A DNA stretch of 64,000 nucleotides from Taxillus chinensis (taxonomy: Eukaryota; Streptophyta; Magnoliopsida; Santalales; Loranthaceae), in the NCBI GenBank assembly GCA_023512835.1, contig CM042088.1, positions 55,363,579 to 55,427,578 of the forward strand. The letters are read 5' to 3'. Below the pieces are notes generated by a model. That model was given only the letters and a program-made list of their open reading frames with translations, did not search any database and was not told where the DNA came from. This document shows positions 48,001 through 59,463 of the stretch, in pieces (position 1 is the first letter of the stretch; the number at the start of each line of letters is the position of its first letter). A program made the translations under genes and the position numbers.

Positions 48001-51000
48001 GTGGATGTTTTCCGAGGTGTATGGTCCTCATATTGACAGTGATCGTCGTCTGCTGTGGGATGCGCTTGCGGGTTTGCATAGCTGGTGGGGGGTGCCATGG
48101 TGTATCAGGGGGGATTTTAATGTGGTCCGTTTTCCGTCTGAAAAGACGGGTTCGTCAGGGTTTACTCCCTCAATGCTGGGATTTTCTGACTTTGTTGTTG
48201 TCGTGGGTCTGGTGGATCTCCCTTTGGTTGGTGGGGATTATACGTAGTCCAATAACCGCCAACAGCCTGCTTTCTCTCGGCTTGATCGGTTTTTGGTTTC
48301 TGTGGATTGGGCATGCGTTTTGTGCATCTCCGTCAGTCGAGGCTCAGTCGTTGGGGTTCTAATCACTTTTCGGTTCTCCTGGAGTGTGGTCCTTCGCCTT
48401 CGTGTGTTCATCCTTTCTGGTTTGAGAACATGTGGCTTCTAGCTAATGGTTTTGTGGACAAAGTGCAGTCTTGGTGGGCGTCTTATCGTGTTGTAGGCAC
48501 TCTGAGCCACGTGCTTGCCTCGAAGTTGAGGTTGTTGAAGGGGGATTTGAAACTGTGGCCTTCTTTGCTTGGACTGCTGTCTTGGGGAGGATTTTGACTA
48601 TAGATCATTTGCGGCGTAGGGGCTTTATTCTGGTTAGTTAGTGTTACATGTGCAAATCTTCGCCAGAACATATAGATCATCTTTTCCAAATTGCCATTAT
48701 GCCAGGAGTTTGTGGGATATGGTTATGGGTCTTTTCGGCATCTCGTGGGTGATGCCTTCGTCTCTTCGCGCGTTGTTTGTCGGGTAGCTAGGCAGTGTGG
48801 GGCGGCATTCGGCGGTGTGGAGGGCCGTCCCTCATTACATTCTTTGGAGTATTTGGCGGGAGCGGAACGCGTGAATTTTTGAGGATACGGGCGGCCCGCT
48901 GCTGAGCTCTCTTGTATTTTTTTCGTTCTTTGAGTGATTGGTTGTATGCTTCGGGCAGGATGTGTTATTCTTTCCTTTGGGATGTTGTGGATGGTTGCTT
49001 TTTTTGATTGGGTTGTTGTTTTCTTTTTTGTATTCTTGCCTTTCGTGCACTTCTTGTGTGCGTTTTGATCCTCATGAGTAAATAAATTCTCTTACTTATC
49101 AAAAAAAATGTGTATTTTCAGTGTTTCACAAGTATTTTCAACTGTTTGTGTGTTTTTAGTCAAAACAGGTATATACCTTAAAATGAATGGAGGTCGTTTG
49201 CAATAAAAACGAACAAAACCATCAAATATGGCGAAATCGGGCTATAAAACTAAGGCCAGCCATGGCCAGAGTGCGACATCTTGCCTTTCTTTTTCTATTT
49301 TATCTCTTACAAGTTCCAGATTTTTTCCACAAGGGTATACATGACTTTTAGCCATATTTTAAAGTCTAAAAGGTCTATTTAGAGCCTCATATAAGATATG
49401 AAAAACTATTGTCTATAAACACAACTACTACTATGAGATAAAAGTTTTGGAGACAAAGTTCATAGGCCTTCCCAGGGAGGAAACGGCCCTGAACGTAGGA
49501 GAAGAGATGTTCCTAAATAAAGAAACAACTGATACTAACTCGCATATTTTATCTTTCTTTTTAATTTTTTTATTTTTTATGGAGTAGTATTTTGTAATCA
49601 ATTGAACCTTCTACTTTCATTTATTTATTTCAAATCTATGTTTTTACTTGGATGATTCATGCATGAGCTATGATTTATGTCTCTTTCTTTATCATGTCTT
49701 GAATAATTTGCTATTAATGCATGATTGTGATTTATGTTAGGTTGCTTAAGCATAATATTCTTAATCTATATTTGAAATATGAAATTTATATATGTAGGAA
49801 ACGGATCAATCATTCGAGATATTTATTATAATTATTCTAGTTGAAATAATCATAGTTTGATTAAAATCATAGTGTCTTTGTTCAATTAAATTATGAGATC
49901 ATAGTTGTTTCGTTTATTTTATGAGATAATGATAAATAATTAATTGAAGTGGAATAGTTAAATTGATTGTGTCCTAGACTCCTGGTTAATTGCATGCTAA
50001 ATAATTAATTTAGTTTATTTTTATTTTGCAAATTACCCCCCCCCCCCCCCCCCCAAATCTCTATATCTCTAATATTTTCTTTAGTTTTCTCTTAGATTTC
50101 TTAAGAGTAAGTTGAATTATATTTTAGTCATATGTTATACTAATTTAATTTTATTTGAAAGAAATTTACGATAAGCCTCTCTTTCAATAGCCCCTTTAAA
50201 TTTTGGGACAAAGACGAGAAAAGTCAAGTTCAAACTAAAGTTGTCCTAGAGTTGTATAATGGCCTTAATAGTCGCCCAATTTTGCTGAATGAAGGCCCTG
50301 GTAAAACTATCTGGTCCTGGAGTCTTGTCTCCGATGCAAGCCTGCAAGGTCTTTATTTCTTCCAAATCAAAAGACCATTTTAGAAGGGGCCCATCTCACT
50401 TATCAAGTTGACTAAATAAGGATGCCACAACCATTTCTTGGTATAGAGATCCTCAAAGAATGCCACCACAACCTCATTCATCCTTTTGCCCTCCTTGAAG
50501 ATCCATCACCCCCGCTCCATGGAACTAACATAGTTCATCCTTCAGTGAGCATTCACTTTGGGGGGGACCATGTATTATTTTCGCCTTCCTTAAGCCAAAG
50601 GGTTCTAATCTTTTGATAAGCATTTTAATTTAATATTCTCCGAAGCTTATTAGGTATTATTTTATCACACTCCAATAATTGACAAACATGACAAAAAAAT
50701 ATACAAAATTATTATTTTATATTAATTTCAACAAATATGTTCAATCAAACACAACATTAGCAACAATCATGGTTCGAAAATAGGCGTTGAGGTGCCACCT
50801 CAGCCACCTTGGAGGATACCCATACCAAAACGGGCGGCCCATCGTGTTGCTCTGGCAACACCCACCTCGTTTGGGTGAGGCGGGCTGAGGCGCCTAATTC
50901 CTCCATACTTTTGAACCTTGCTAGCAATCAGATAGATGTATGATCAATCTAAAAAAACAAAAGATAAAAAACTTCAAAGAAACAAAACATACCCACGTGA

Positions 51001-53051
51001 CCAATGAATACAACATTTAGGTGCCGCTTCTTAGGTTGCTCATCCAAGTCATCGGTATTTTCTGGGGTAGGAATACATTGTTCTCTCACTTTACGAGCAC
51101 AGAAAAAGATCAAAGAAAAAAAGGGGTGATTCTAATGAACAAAACCAGAAAACCAATAATTTGATCTACAAAGAACAAACAATTAAATGCAACAGAAAAA
51201 CTTCCACAACACCTTTTGGCTCAACCAATGTGTCCTGAAACTTCCTACATTCGTCATCCTTTGAATCTAGTACAACCACAACAAAATGTTTTTAAAACAA
51301 TTTATAAATCAAATAAACCCCACACACACACACATATATACATTCAGAAACCCTACATCAGCATGATACATACAAAGCAAGGATCAGAAATCTCTAGATC
51401 AAAGTTTTTATTGAACAATAGAACACAAAAACCCACATTATAATTTTTAATGGGCTTTGATATTTCCAAAGAAAACTATTCTGGTCCCCACTAGATTCAT
51501 GTAGTAGCAGCACATAGTTCTCTTTGGTCAAATTATTAAGCACCGAACCAAGAGTGTTCACTGGCGTTTGAAGGAACAGGTGGAAATATGAAAGGGTCAA
51601 TGTCATTATGCATATTGCTTCATCCCCAAACATCATATCTGTATACTCAAGAAAAAGATAAAAGAGGTTCACCATGCAGAACTTATTCCACCACAGCTCA
51701 AAGAGAAGCTAACAGAGGAAAGCTGCAGAGAAGCCTCCACCACTGTAAAACCCAGGTACAGAATGAAAAAAAAAAACATAGTTTCCTTTTTAAAAAACTG
51801 AACTGCAGACAGGTTTATGTCATCAAACATGTGATTTAAATCTCAACCCTATGTTCCATTTATGTCTTTTTTTGTCAATTTCATTTTTCAGCACATATTC
51901 TAAGTCATTTAATTTCCATTCAACAGCCACAACTTGGCCCTCTATCTCCCACACCTCTCTCTGCTACTACTACAAGAAAGAGTACAGAGTAGTTTGTTTT
52001 AAAAATTGGTATTGACTTGTATTCAGCGCTTAACTGTGGAAGTTTTTGAGTAAAAAAAAAGGGTGGGAAGAGCTCAGGAAAAAAAATTCAATTGAGTGGC
52101 ATTGACCAATTACTAATGCAACTATTGGTGGGTATTTTGCTGGGTTGCTGTAAAAAAAAACACAAAAACCTGATACTCGACACCACCCTGAAATTGCATA
52201 GATTAATTTCCCATGAGATTTGACAGACTAGCAGCGTTAAATGACTATTCACTTTTTCTTGTTGCAATGGTAGGACTCTTGGCTGTGACTGTTGTTGTAT
52301 TGTTTGAGTGCATATAATAAACATGAACTTAAGGCTTGACTTGAGGCCTGAATCATATAAATGTTGCAATTCTTTGAACCATATATTCTCAATATTGCGT
52401 TGAATTTGCAATATCTATCATATTTTGGTGCTTATATTTTTTAAAATAATTAAAAAAAATATAACCAGTCAATCCAACTAACCAGCACAGATTACCAATT
52501 TCTAGAACCTTAGGAGCGGCAACAATGCCAAATTGGTTAATCTGATTTGGAATTTTGAAAAACTAAGCATGAATAACCCAGAATGAAATAACATAAGCCT
52601 AATTTAAAACTTAAAGAGCTACAATTTATACAAATTGTAAAAGAAAGAGACAGAGAGCATACAAGATCCATCCTAGCAAGAAAAAGGTACAAAGTAGAGA
52701 CTGGAGAAATATGGGAAATTAAAAATATAATAAGGATCAAATTCACTACTATGTAAAATAAGGATCTGCAAGGCCAAACATGAATTAATCCTAAAGGGTG
52801 TGTGCACCTTGTATAACTATTACCCATAGCGAAGACCTAAAGTTGAAGAGAGGCATCGAATACAGTGTCAACGCTGATCCATCATAATAATTACATCATT
52901 TAAATTACAACCAATATTTATATTTGCTTGTGGGGTATGCCCATTAAATATTTGTTGAAAATCAATCTGAGTATCACCCAACCAGCGAATAAAGGGACTA
53001 GACTAGAGGGATCAAAATTCCTCCAAAACAGTTAGACAATCCGTCTCTGAG

Positions 53052-53084
<33 letters not shown>

Positions 53085-53791
53085 ATATGCATATACATAT
53101 ATACATACATATATATATACATAGGGTGATGCTAATGTGCAAAGCTAAGCAATCATTTTAAATAAGCAACTTCGGTTTGGGTTCAATTTCAAGCTCAAAT
53201 CGAAGTTGCTATATATATCAATATTTTACTTATGAGTTTTGATTGACAAGGCAGCAAATGAAGGAGAAACAAATCATCCATCAATCAAGATCATGAGTGG
53301 ATTGAAAAGAAGAAAAAAACAGTAAGCCCGTGTAGTTACTTTCTTCAACCCATGCAAACATAGCAGGAAACACACACTCAGAGACAGTAATCAAAACTAA
53401 ATTTGGCAATATCACCAACATACCTTCCTCCATTTGATCCGAAATTTCAGCTTCTTCGAGGGGCTTTGCATCTTCTGGATGAGCCAAGGCCGCATCCATG
53501 TCTTCTGCTTCTGCTGATGGTCATTTCATTCAAAACTAAAACCCAGAGAGAGAGGGAGAGAGAGAAGAAATCTAAGTGGGAGTTGATTAATTAATTAATT
53601 GATTGATTATACCTGATGATGCATCAAGCTGTAAAGCCCGGATCTCCTCTTCGATATCTAGCAACCAAAACAATTCATACAAAGAGCAATCGTCACATTA
53701 ATAAAAACATTAGTGATGATATGATAATCGGAACAAACAGATTTGTGGTGGTTTGAAATAGAGAGATTCTTGAGGGAGAGATCGCACCCAT
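33071..53791 (-). CDS. Eukaryotic peptide chain release factor GTP-binding subunit eRF3
   Basis: eRF3 binds eRF1 and hydrolyses GTP during stop-codon recognition on cytosolic ribosomes. Eighteen exons on the minus strand join in frame to 517 codons without a stop: 53788-53791, 53613-53657, 53424-53513, 51213-51266, 50993-51088, 42222-42333, 41556-41601, 41341-41412, 37014-37076, 36730-36884, 36544-36608, 35906-36056, 34466-34571, 34236-34371, 33660-33724, 33391-33555, 33208-33280, 33071-33126. All introns are GT-AG. The protein starts [13 protein letters not shown] like Arabidopsis eRF3. The GTPase motifs are GHVDAGKST (94-102), DAPGH (171-175), NKMD (233-236) and SAL (275-277); domain II follows ([11 protein letters not shown]), and the C-terminal eRF1-binding part includes [18 protein letters not shown]. 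The N-terminal extension is short (about 85 residues) and acidic. Introns 5 (8.7 kb) and 8 (4.3 kb) are swollen by transposons. Exons 3-4 are the least certain, because that part of the family is variable. Confidence 0.93.
37964..40518. mobile_element. hAT-like element in eRF3 intron 8, with decayed coding payload
   Basis: The left end (TAAGACTGTTAACAAGC) resembles the reverse complement of the right end (TAGGGCTATTAACGAGC). The 8-bp flanks ATCACACT and ATTGCATT agree except for three transitions, as an old hAT duplication would. GAGCTCGACTCGG-type sequence sits inside the right end. From about 39740 to 40000 a plus-strand reading with several stops shows a protein-like run ([46 protein letters not shown]) that I cannot identify. 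A second ATTGCATTTCA at about 40319 leaves open a smaller element (about 40335-40518). Confidence 0.4.
44247..45780. mobile_element. hAT-type element with perfect 8-bp duplication
   Basis: GCCCCAAG occurs immediately outside both ends (44239-44246 and 45781-45788), and it falls inside LINE coding text that resumes across the insertion. The ends are CATGGTTCG and, reverse-complemented from the right, CATGGTTGC. The first 250 bp are CG-rich (ATATCGGGCGATACC), while the remainder is mostly AT-rich. No transposase is seen, so it is non-autonomous. Confidence 0.7.
46491..49106 (+). mobile_element. Internally deleted LINE (endonuclease joined to zinc-binding tail)
   Basis: AATGTGTATT flanks the body (46481-46490 and 49107-49116) and an A-run ends it, as for a LINE. 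The GC content is far above its surroundings. The first 1.2 kb are ORF1-like, and the recognisable ORF1 end ([23 protein letters not shown]) stops at 47690. ORF2 begins at 47687, overlapping by ATGA. The endonuclease motifs [16 protein letters not shown] and RGDFNVVRF follow, with a TAG at 47771. After LLKGDLKLW (about 48560) the text jumps to [21 protein letters not shown] and a [15 protein letters not shown] zinc-binding motif. The reverse transcriptase is missing. Confidence 0.8.
47687..48570 (+). pseudogene. LINE ORF2 endonuclease remnant
   Basis: This is an AP-endonuclease-type domain that would nick target DNA. SWNVRGL lies near the start, QETKLE about 35 residues later, then [13 protein letters not shown] and GDFNVVR, followed by a linker [24 protein letters not shown] at 47771-47773 and another stop near 48246 interrupt it, and the frame changes near 48355. 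Confidence 0.75.
50036..50054. repeat. Poly-C tract, 19 bases
   Basis: An uninterrupted run of 19 C in AT-rich DNA, inside the solo LTR. Length is likely to be unstable or misread. Confidence 0.9.
50768..50920. mobile_element. Short hAT-like MITE
   Basis: The left end CATGGTTCGAAA is the same as the first 12 bases of the element at 44247. The right end, reverse-complemented, reads CAAGGTTCAAAA. The 8-bp flanks GCAACAAT and CTAGCAAT share most bases. The interior is GC-rich with inverted GGCG and CGCC stretches. It lies in eRF3 intron 5 just upstream of the exon at 50993-51088. Confidence 0.5.
53505..53516 (-). promoter_or_regulatory. Tandem NAGNAG splice acceptors of eRF3 exon 3
   Basis: On the minus strand the acceptor region reads CAGCAGAAGCAGAAG. 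Any of the AGs keeps frame, so alternative use would add or remove one residue (Ala or Glu) at a time in the acidic N-terminus. Confidence 0.55.
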
Positions 53792-53815
53792 TAAAGAGAA
53801 GAGTCGAATCGAGCT

Positions 53816-53824
53816 CTAGGGTTT
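53816..53824 (-). promoter_or_regulatory. Telo-box-like motif upstream of eRF3
   Basis: AAACCCTAG lies about 25 bp before the start codon on the minus strand. Telo-boxes (AAACCCTAA) are common in promoters and leaders of plant translation genes. The motif is conserved in the second copy at 62056-62073. Confidence 0.45.
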
Positions 53825-54054
53825 TGAGTAAGTGACGACAGGGGAGAGAGAGAGACAGAGGCAGAGAGATTATTATTATTATGGCTGGTTTGGTTTTTTT
53901 GTTTGGGAAGCGGCTGGAAGCGGCACAATAATGAGTCGAGAGTTGAGGACACGTAGCAGCTTTTTAAAAACGCTAACGGCTTTGTTTGTTTTTTGTTTTT
54001 TGTTTTATTCGTAAAATTTCTGAACAGTTACTGTACCTGCCCTACGTGAATTTT

Positions 54055-54057
<3 letters not shown>

Positions 54058-54110
<53 letters not shown>
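54058..54110. repeat. (AT)n microsatellite, about 52 bp
   Basis: A pure AT run upstream of the eRF3 start. A shorter one follows at about 54412-54430. Confidence 0.9.
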
Positions 54111-54113
<3 letters not shown>

Positions 54114-56940
54114 GTTCGTTTTGTTTTGTACGGTGGTATTTAAAAGATTATAATATTTATTTTTAAAAATATAATTTTTTATAAAATAAAAAATTTAAAA
54201 TTATTTATAAGTAATAAAAATAATTATATTTTAAAAAATAATAAAAACTTATTAACAAAGCACTTTGTAATTGTTGGCAATTTGAACTCTAAATTCTTGC
54301 CCACCCATTTTATTTTTGTGTGTAAATCAATATTATTATTAAGGGTAAGAGAGAAGGATCAAAATTGGCATTGTGGTTGGGTTTGTTTTGTTTTTTTTAG
54401 TTTGTAAATATATATATATATATATATATTAGTAATGGTGCTGAACCGACTAGAAACAAAAAAAAAGGATAAGCAATCTAGCTGAGCTACATACATGCCA
54501 ATTGCCAAACATCTCAGGGACAGGTATACTAAGTGAGAGAGTCCTCTAGCGTATTTTAGGGAGTCGGTATTCAGTCACTACTGCTGTCTCCGTCTCTTTT
54601 CCCTTGGGGAGACAAAGCACACATAATACATGGATCCAAGAAGCCTTGAGCAGAACTCAACTGTGCGTATACAAATTATAAAGTCTCGGATGTGCATCAT
54701 ATCATGGGATCCATGCCGACATAATTTAATTATGTTGTTCCTTCTCGTGCCACAAGCAGTTAACCGCCGCCCCAAAAGCTTATAGTTCTTTAGGAAAGGC
54801 AAAAAAGTGGGGCGAAGAGATTTCTAGCAAGAGCTCGCGATTGAATTGATGATGAAGTTAGACGACCATGGATACTAGAGACCACACGCAATCATAGAAA
54901 GCATTAAAAAGCACCACTAGTACACCAATAAAAGGAAGTGGCGATGCTGAATCCACATTGCACTGCCTACGGTACCCATGCATGTAAGAGCTAGATAAAA
55001 GGTGAGTGTCAACAGAGTCTGGATTGGATGTCGTCAATGGAAATATTTCCTACATTGTAGGAGCTTGATTTTAGGATTAATTACATGGGTTTAATCCATG
55101 TAAGAGCTTGATTTAAGTTTAACAAAAAATAACATAACATATTAACATTTACATGGTTTCACATGATAATTTTTTTAATAATATTTGATTTTCATCATAT
55201 TTATTATCATTAAACTCATCAATGACCACATAAAACATCAAAACCAAATAATATATGTCAATCATAAATGTAGTACGCAAATTTTATGCAACATGATTTA
55301 TATTTGTACATTTTTAACTAATCATATTTTATTTACTAATGAAATCATCCTTTAAAACAATGTAATATAGTAAAATGAATTAAATATTTTTCATGATAAA
55401 AAAATATGTAAATACATAAACGCATGAGAATGTCTGAAATCATACGTAAAGGAATAAAATATAAAATAATATAAATTCCGGCCATAATGTGATATCCTTA
55501 CACAAAATTACACTTGTGTCAGCAATATACTCATGAAATGTCCAAAAACTAATTCCTTCTTTTTATGCATGTTCTCCACTAAATTCCGAATTTTCTACGA
55601 GCCCCATATCTCCTTTCAATTGAATTTTATAGCCTTATAACTCACAATCTAGCCTGTATTGGCCCAATTTATCATAAAATTAACAGTTTACACAAAAAAA
55701 AAACAACCATGTGACCAACTTGAGCTATTTCGTCTCATATGCGAAGAATCATGAGTACTTCCAATTTTAATATTCTACCAACCAATGTATATTATAGTAC
55801 AACAATTGACAATTGGAAATTGTGTGGACATGCCTCATGAAAACTGAGGACCCTTTCATATGGGTTAGGGAAGTATATAGTGATCTTCCTCGTAAGCTTT
55901 TGAGCCCTATATAAAGGGAATCTCCATGAATGGTGAACAGCAAATTCCAACATTTTGAGGGTGTTTTTGCCGAAAATATCACATACAAAATCATAGAAAA
56001 GTGAAAAGTTTGAGATAAATAGTTTTTGAGCAATTTTCATCGCTTTTCATCTTATTCTCCCCAAAATTCCATACTTGGGTTTGATTATTTACAATAAATT
56101 TCAATAGTTGCTTTCATATTCAGTCAACAGCTGCTACCATGCCGGTTCTACCCACCATCATTCAATTTCCATTCGTCATCGCCGAAATTTATTCAGTCAT
56201 CAAAAATTCTCCAAGGCCAACAAGGCTAAGTAATTATGCTATACTACAACAGACAAAATAAAATATCATATGTAACAATAACAAAAGAAAGTCCAAATCA
56301 TAAATATCAAAAAGCAAGCTTCTTCAACTAGTTTTTCATATTTAATCTTCATTTATAATTTACTAAGTATCATTTTTCCCACTTTAGAACAGCATGCATC
56401 TGAATAAAATGTTGATTAGTAAATTTTCAGTATAAAATAAAAATGTATAATTTTAATTTATTAACATTTATGATGTAATTGTTTACTTTATGATTATTTA
56501 ATTGCAGCAGTAGAATAAAATGTAAAAGTTTATTATTCAACTTTTTTGAAGCTCTTCATTTTTTTCAATAAAGTTTTTTAAACTATTTGATCTTTTTTAA
56601 ACTGTAAATTTAATAAAAAAAGTAAAACCAAAAAAAAAAATTCAAACTTTAAAACTTAATAAAATAGAAGTTTTAAAAAATTCAAAACCTACGACTTTTT
56701 AAACCTTACGACTTTAAAACAAACATTAGGAAATAACATGAAAATTTCAAAACCAATTAAAAACTTTTTAAACTTGAAAAACCAAAAAAGTAAAATAAAT
56801 AAATCTAAAAAGTCTTTAAAAGCTTTAAAAAGCACGTTGCTAGTTGATAACTTGACGATGAAAAGAGAATTTAATTATCCTTACACAAACTAATATAAAA
56901 CTAAAGTTGTTTTCATAACGAGTTCAAAATAGAATGAAAT
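54111..56940. other. Spacer between the divergent eRF3 copies, first part
   Basis: AT-rich, with no gene recognised on either strand. The minus-strand frames near 55770-56040 show no known domain. It may hold the promoter of the minus-strand eRF3 gene near 53800-54000. Confidence 0.55.
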
Positions 56941-56944
56941 CAGT

Positions 56945-57060
56945 ATACATGTACTCAAATGGTAAGACTTACTTAGAACGACCTTATCTCGTAGGGCGAC
57001 TAAGTGTTGCATGTGTTGAAATCCTTGCCTTGTGACATTTAGCTCACTTATTATAATGCT
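56945..57060 (+). mobile_element. tRNA-like SINE remnant
   Basis: CTCAAATGGTAAGACTTACTT resembles an A-box region and GTGTTGAAATCC about 60 bp later resembles a B box, the order seen in tRNA-derived plant SINEs. Ends and target duplication are not clear. Confidence 0.35.
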
Positions 57061-58567
57061 TAGATAATTGTTTTATTAATATAATAAAGGAAACAAATAA
57101 AGGATTACATATCCAATCTAAAGTATATATGAGTATGTTTCCTATGACACTGATTGGTATACCATGATTATTTGTTAAAATAAAATGTTTTGAAAACTAT
57201 AGGCTCAAATTAATTTTAACTATTCGCAAATAATTTTAAATTTAGTGGGCTCAATATTCTTAAAATCAATTTTATTTTCAAAAATAATACAATCATACCA
57301 AACGGGCCCGGTAGTTTTGTTGTTTGTGTAATAAAATAATAAAATAAATAAAGAAAATAGAGAAATGGAGGTAACAAATATTGCTAAAAGAAAACAAAAT
57401 AAATATGCATAATAAACGTATATGTATCAAGCTGGAAAAAAAAAGAAGAGGAAGGTAAATAAACAAATAAAACAAAGGATAAAGCTACTCAAGTTCAAAA
57501 ATAAAATAAAATAAAAAATACAAAAACAAAAATAGGAAAAGAAAACAACAAAAATAAAATGAAACAGAAAGGGAAAACAAAATATAAATATAAGTAAGGG
57601 AAAAGAAAATTGAAAAAATGAGATAAAACAACAAAAAAACTTTAATTCAAAATTCATTTTTATTGGTTTAATCGAGTATATAAGATTTAAGGGTTCAAGT
57701 TAAAATGTTTAAAAAAAATCTACACTTAGATGTTACCCAAAAAAAACAAACAAAAAAAAAATAATAAGAAAACAAAGAAGAAACCCATAAAATAAACATA
57801 AGTTAATTTTTCTTTAAACGTAAGCTCCAAGTGACTGCGTGGTGCAATCATTAATGTTTGCATTATAATTACTTGTTACCTTATTTATACATAAGAGTAA
57901 TACATCATTTAAGCTTGTTTTATAATCATTTGTCATTTGATGGGAATAAAATACTTAATTAAATCAGATTAAGAAATAATTAAATGTCAACTGTTTGCTA
58001 GTAATGAGTATTCCTAACATAGTTCTAAAGGGCATATTAATGACATATATTATTGTTGTTTCTCTCTATGCTTAATATAAAATGAGTTCCAAGTTTTTAC
58101 GGGGATCATATATATATAAAATTCGAAGAGCATGAGCACCATATGATTTTTTTAACTAACTTTATTCATTTGATGCAAGGCCACTTGAAAAATTATCTAT
58201 CCAAAAATGAATTTTTTTGCCTTATTTGACCCTTTGCTTGACCTTGACTTCATTTTTGGTCATTTTGTCATACGCCTTTTGTTGGTGAGTACTTCTTGTC
58301 CTAATAATTTTGTTATGTATTTTTTTCTTGAGAAAGTAATATAATATTATCAAGGGATGTGAGATACAAGAGGTGAGGGATAACATTATAATATTATAAT
58401 ATTAGCCATGCACATAGTATGTTTTGATTACGACTAGCCATTAGCCAGGCATACAACTCAAATTATATATTTATAGTTTTTGATGTTACGATATGTTCAT
58501 GCAATTCTTATGTTTGGTACCTTTTTTTGCGTTTTTTTATTCAAATGTAGAAAACATTGCACTTCTT
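57061..58567. other. AT-rich spacer, no gene seen
   Basis: Contains A-rich low-complexity stretches (57300-57780) that give spurious open frames on the minus strand. Confidence 0.6.
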
Positions 58568-59242
58568 GTTTGACAGCTATTTTTTTCTTTGGTTTTTGAA
58601 AATAAGTGGTACTCAAATGTAGAAAACAGGAGACATGTTTACGATGTTTTCTAGAGTTTTCGCGTGTTCTATGTTTTTCTCTCTCCTCCAATGCCATCCT
58701 TTCCTCTCCAGCGACCACCCCCAACCCCCTCCCGCGACCCTCCTCCCATCCCACAACCCTCCTTGCGACTGTGACGGCAATTACTCTCCCTTCCTGCGGC
58801 TACTACGATGACTCCTCCCCCTGCAACGGCGACGACTCCCCCCTCCCCCCGACGGCGATAGCTCCCCCCTACTGCGGCTACTGCAACGACTCCCCCCATC
58901 CTGCACGACTCAACCCTGCGATGGCTACGGGTCTCCATCACATGACCCCCTCCATGCAACAACAGAAATAACAGGGATGGAACAGATTTGAAAGTGGAAA
59001 GAGAAGAAGAAGATGGACGGATGAATAAATCAGAAACAATTTCTTTGAACTAGTGCGACCCCCCCTTCCGCTATGATGACCTTCTCCTCCCCCTCCACCT
59101 CTGACGAACGAAAAACAAAAGCAGATGAACAAAAAACAAAAGCGGAAAACAACAACCAAACAAAAAAACATATCCAATGATAATTTTTGAAAATAATTGA
59201 GTATCTGTTTTCGGAAACCAAAAACAGAAAGCGGTGCCAAAC
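58568..59242. mobile_element. Possible TIR element with C-rich interior
   Basis: The left end GTTTGACAGC and following TTTGGTTTTTGAAAA pair with the reverse complement of the right end (GTTTGGCACCGC, then TTTTTGGTTTCCGAAAA). The middle, 58680-58970, is very C-rich and encodes only low-complexity frames. No target duplication was recognised. Confidence 0.4.
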
Positions 59243-59463
59243 ATATTTTTCGATTTGTATTCATTTTTTTGGACCTGGTCATGTAAAGAGGGGAGATACA
59301 TGCATTACCGATGTGAAATGATTATAACATAAATTAAATAATTAAATGTTTAAATAATATTATTTAAACATAAATATAAATAATTTCGAATATTAGTCAT
59401 TATTATTTCAACAACAATAAAAGAATTACATGTATATTTATAATTTCACATATAATTAAAAAT

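Larger units (their letters stand above)
46384..50186. mobile_element. Solo LTR inside the LINE, itself split by another LINE
   Basis: Starts TGATAGAGCC and ends CTCTTTCA, with 5-bp flanks GTAAC (46379-46383) and ATAGC (50187-50191) that differ by two transitions. Without the inner LINE (46491-49106) it is about 1.2 kb. No primer site, gag or pol is seen. The placement is supported by the LINE reading frame, which is continuous if this block is left out. Confidence 0.5.
43855..50626 (-). mobile_element. LINE in eRF3 intron 5, split by two later insertions
   Basis: Three minus-strand pieces read as one LINE ORF2. Segment 50187-50626 gives [16 protein letters not shown] and [10 protein letters not shown]; 45789-46383 gives MDFKPISLV and [17 protein letters not shown] text and ends at LGLEL-type sequence; 43855-44246 is the 3' end, finishing in a T-run on the plus strand (the LINE A-tail). 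All carry stops and frame changes. A hAT element (44247-45780) and a solo LTR (46384-50186) lie exactly between the pieces. The LINE has the same orientation as eRF3. Confidence 0.65.

Noticed and set aside
51394..51675. 93-codon minus-strand frame in eRF3 intron 3, considered as an extra exon
   Set aside because: The flanking exons already join in frame without it, and the text does not resemble eRF3.
57293..57657. Phe-rich hydrophobic minus-strand frames that look like membrane proteins
   Set aside because: They arise from A-rich low-complexity DNA on the plus strand and have no family resemblance.
58606..58971. Pro- and Gly-rich frames on both strands
   Set aside because: C-rich low-complexity interior of a TIR-like element; both strands are open, which is expected from composition.
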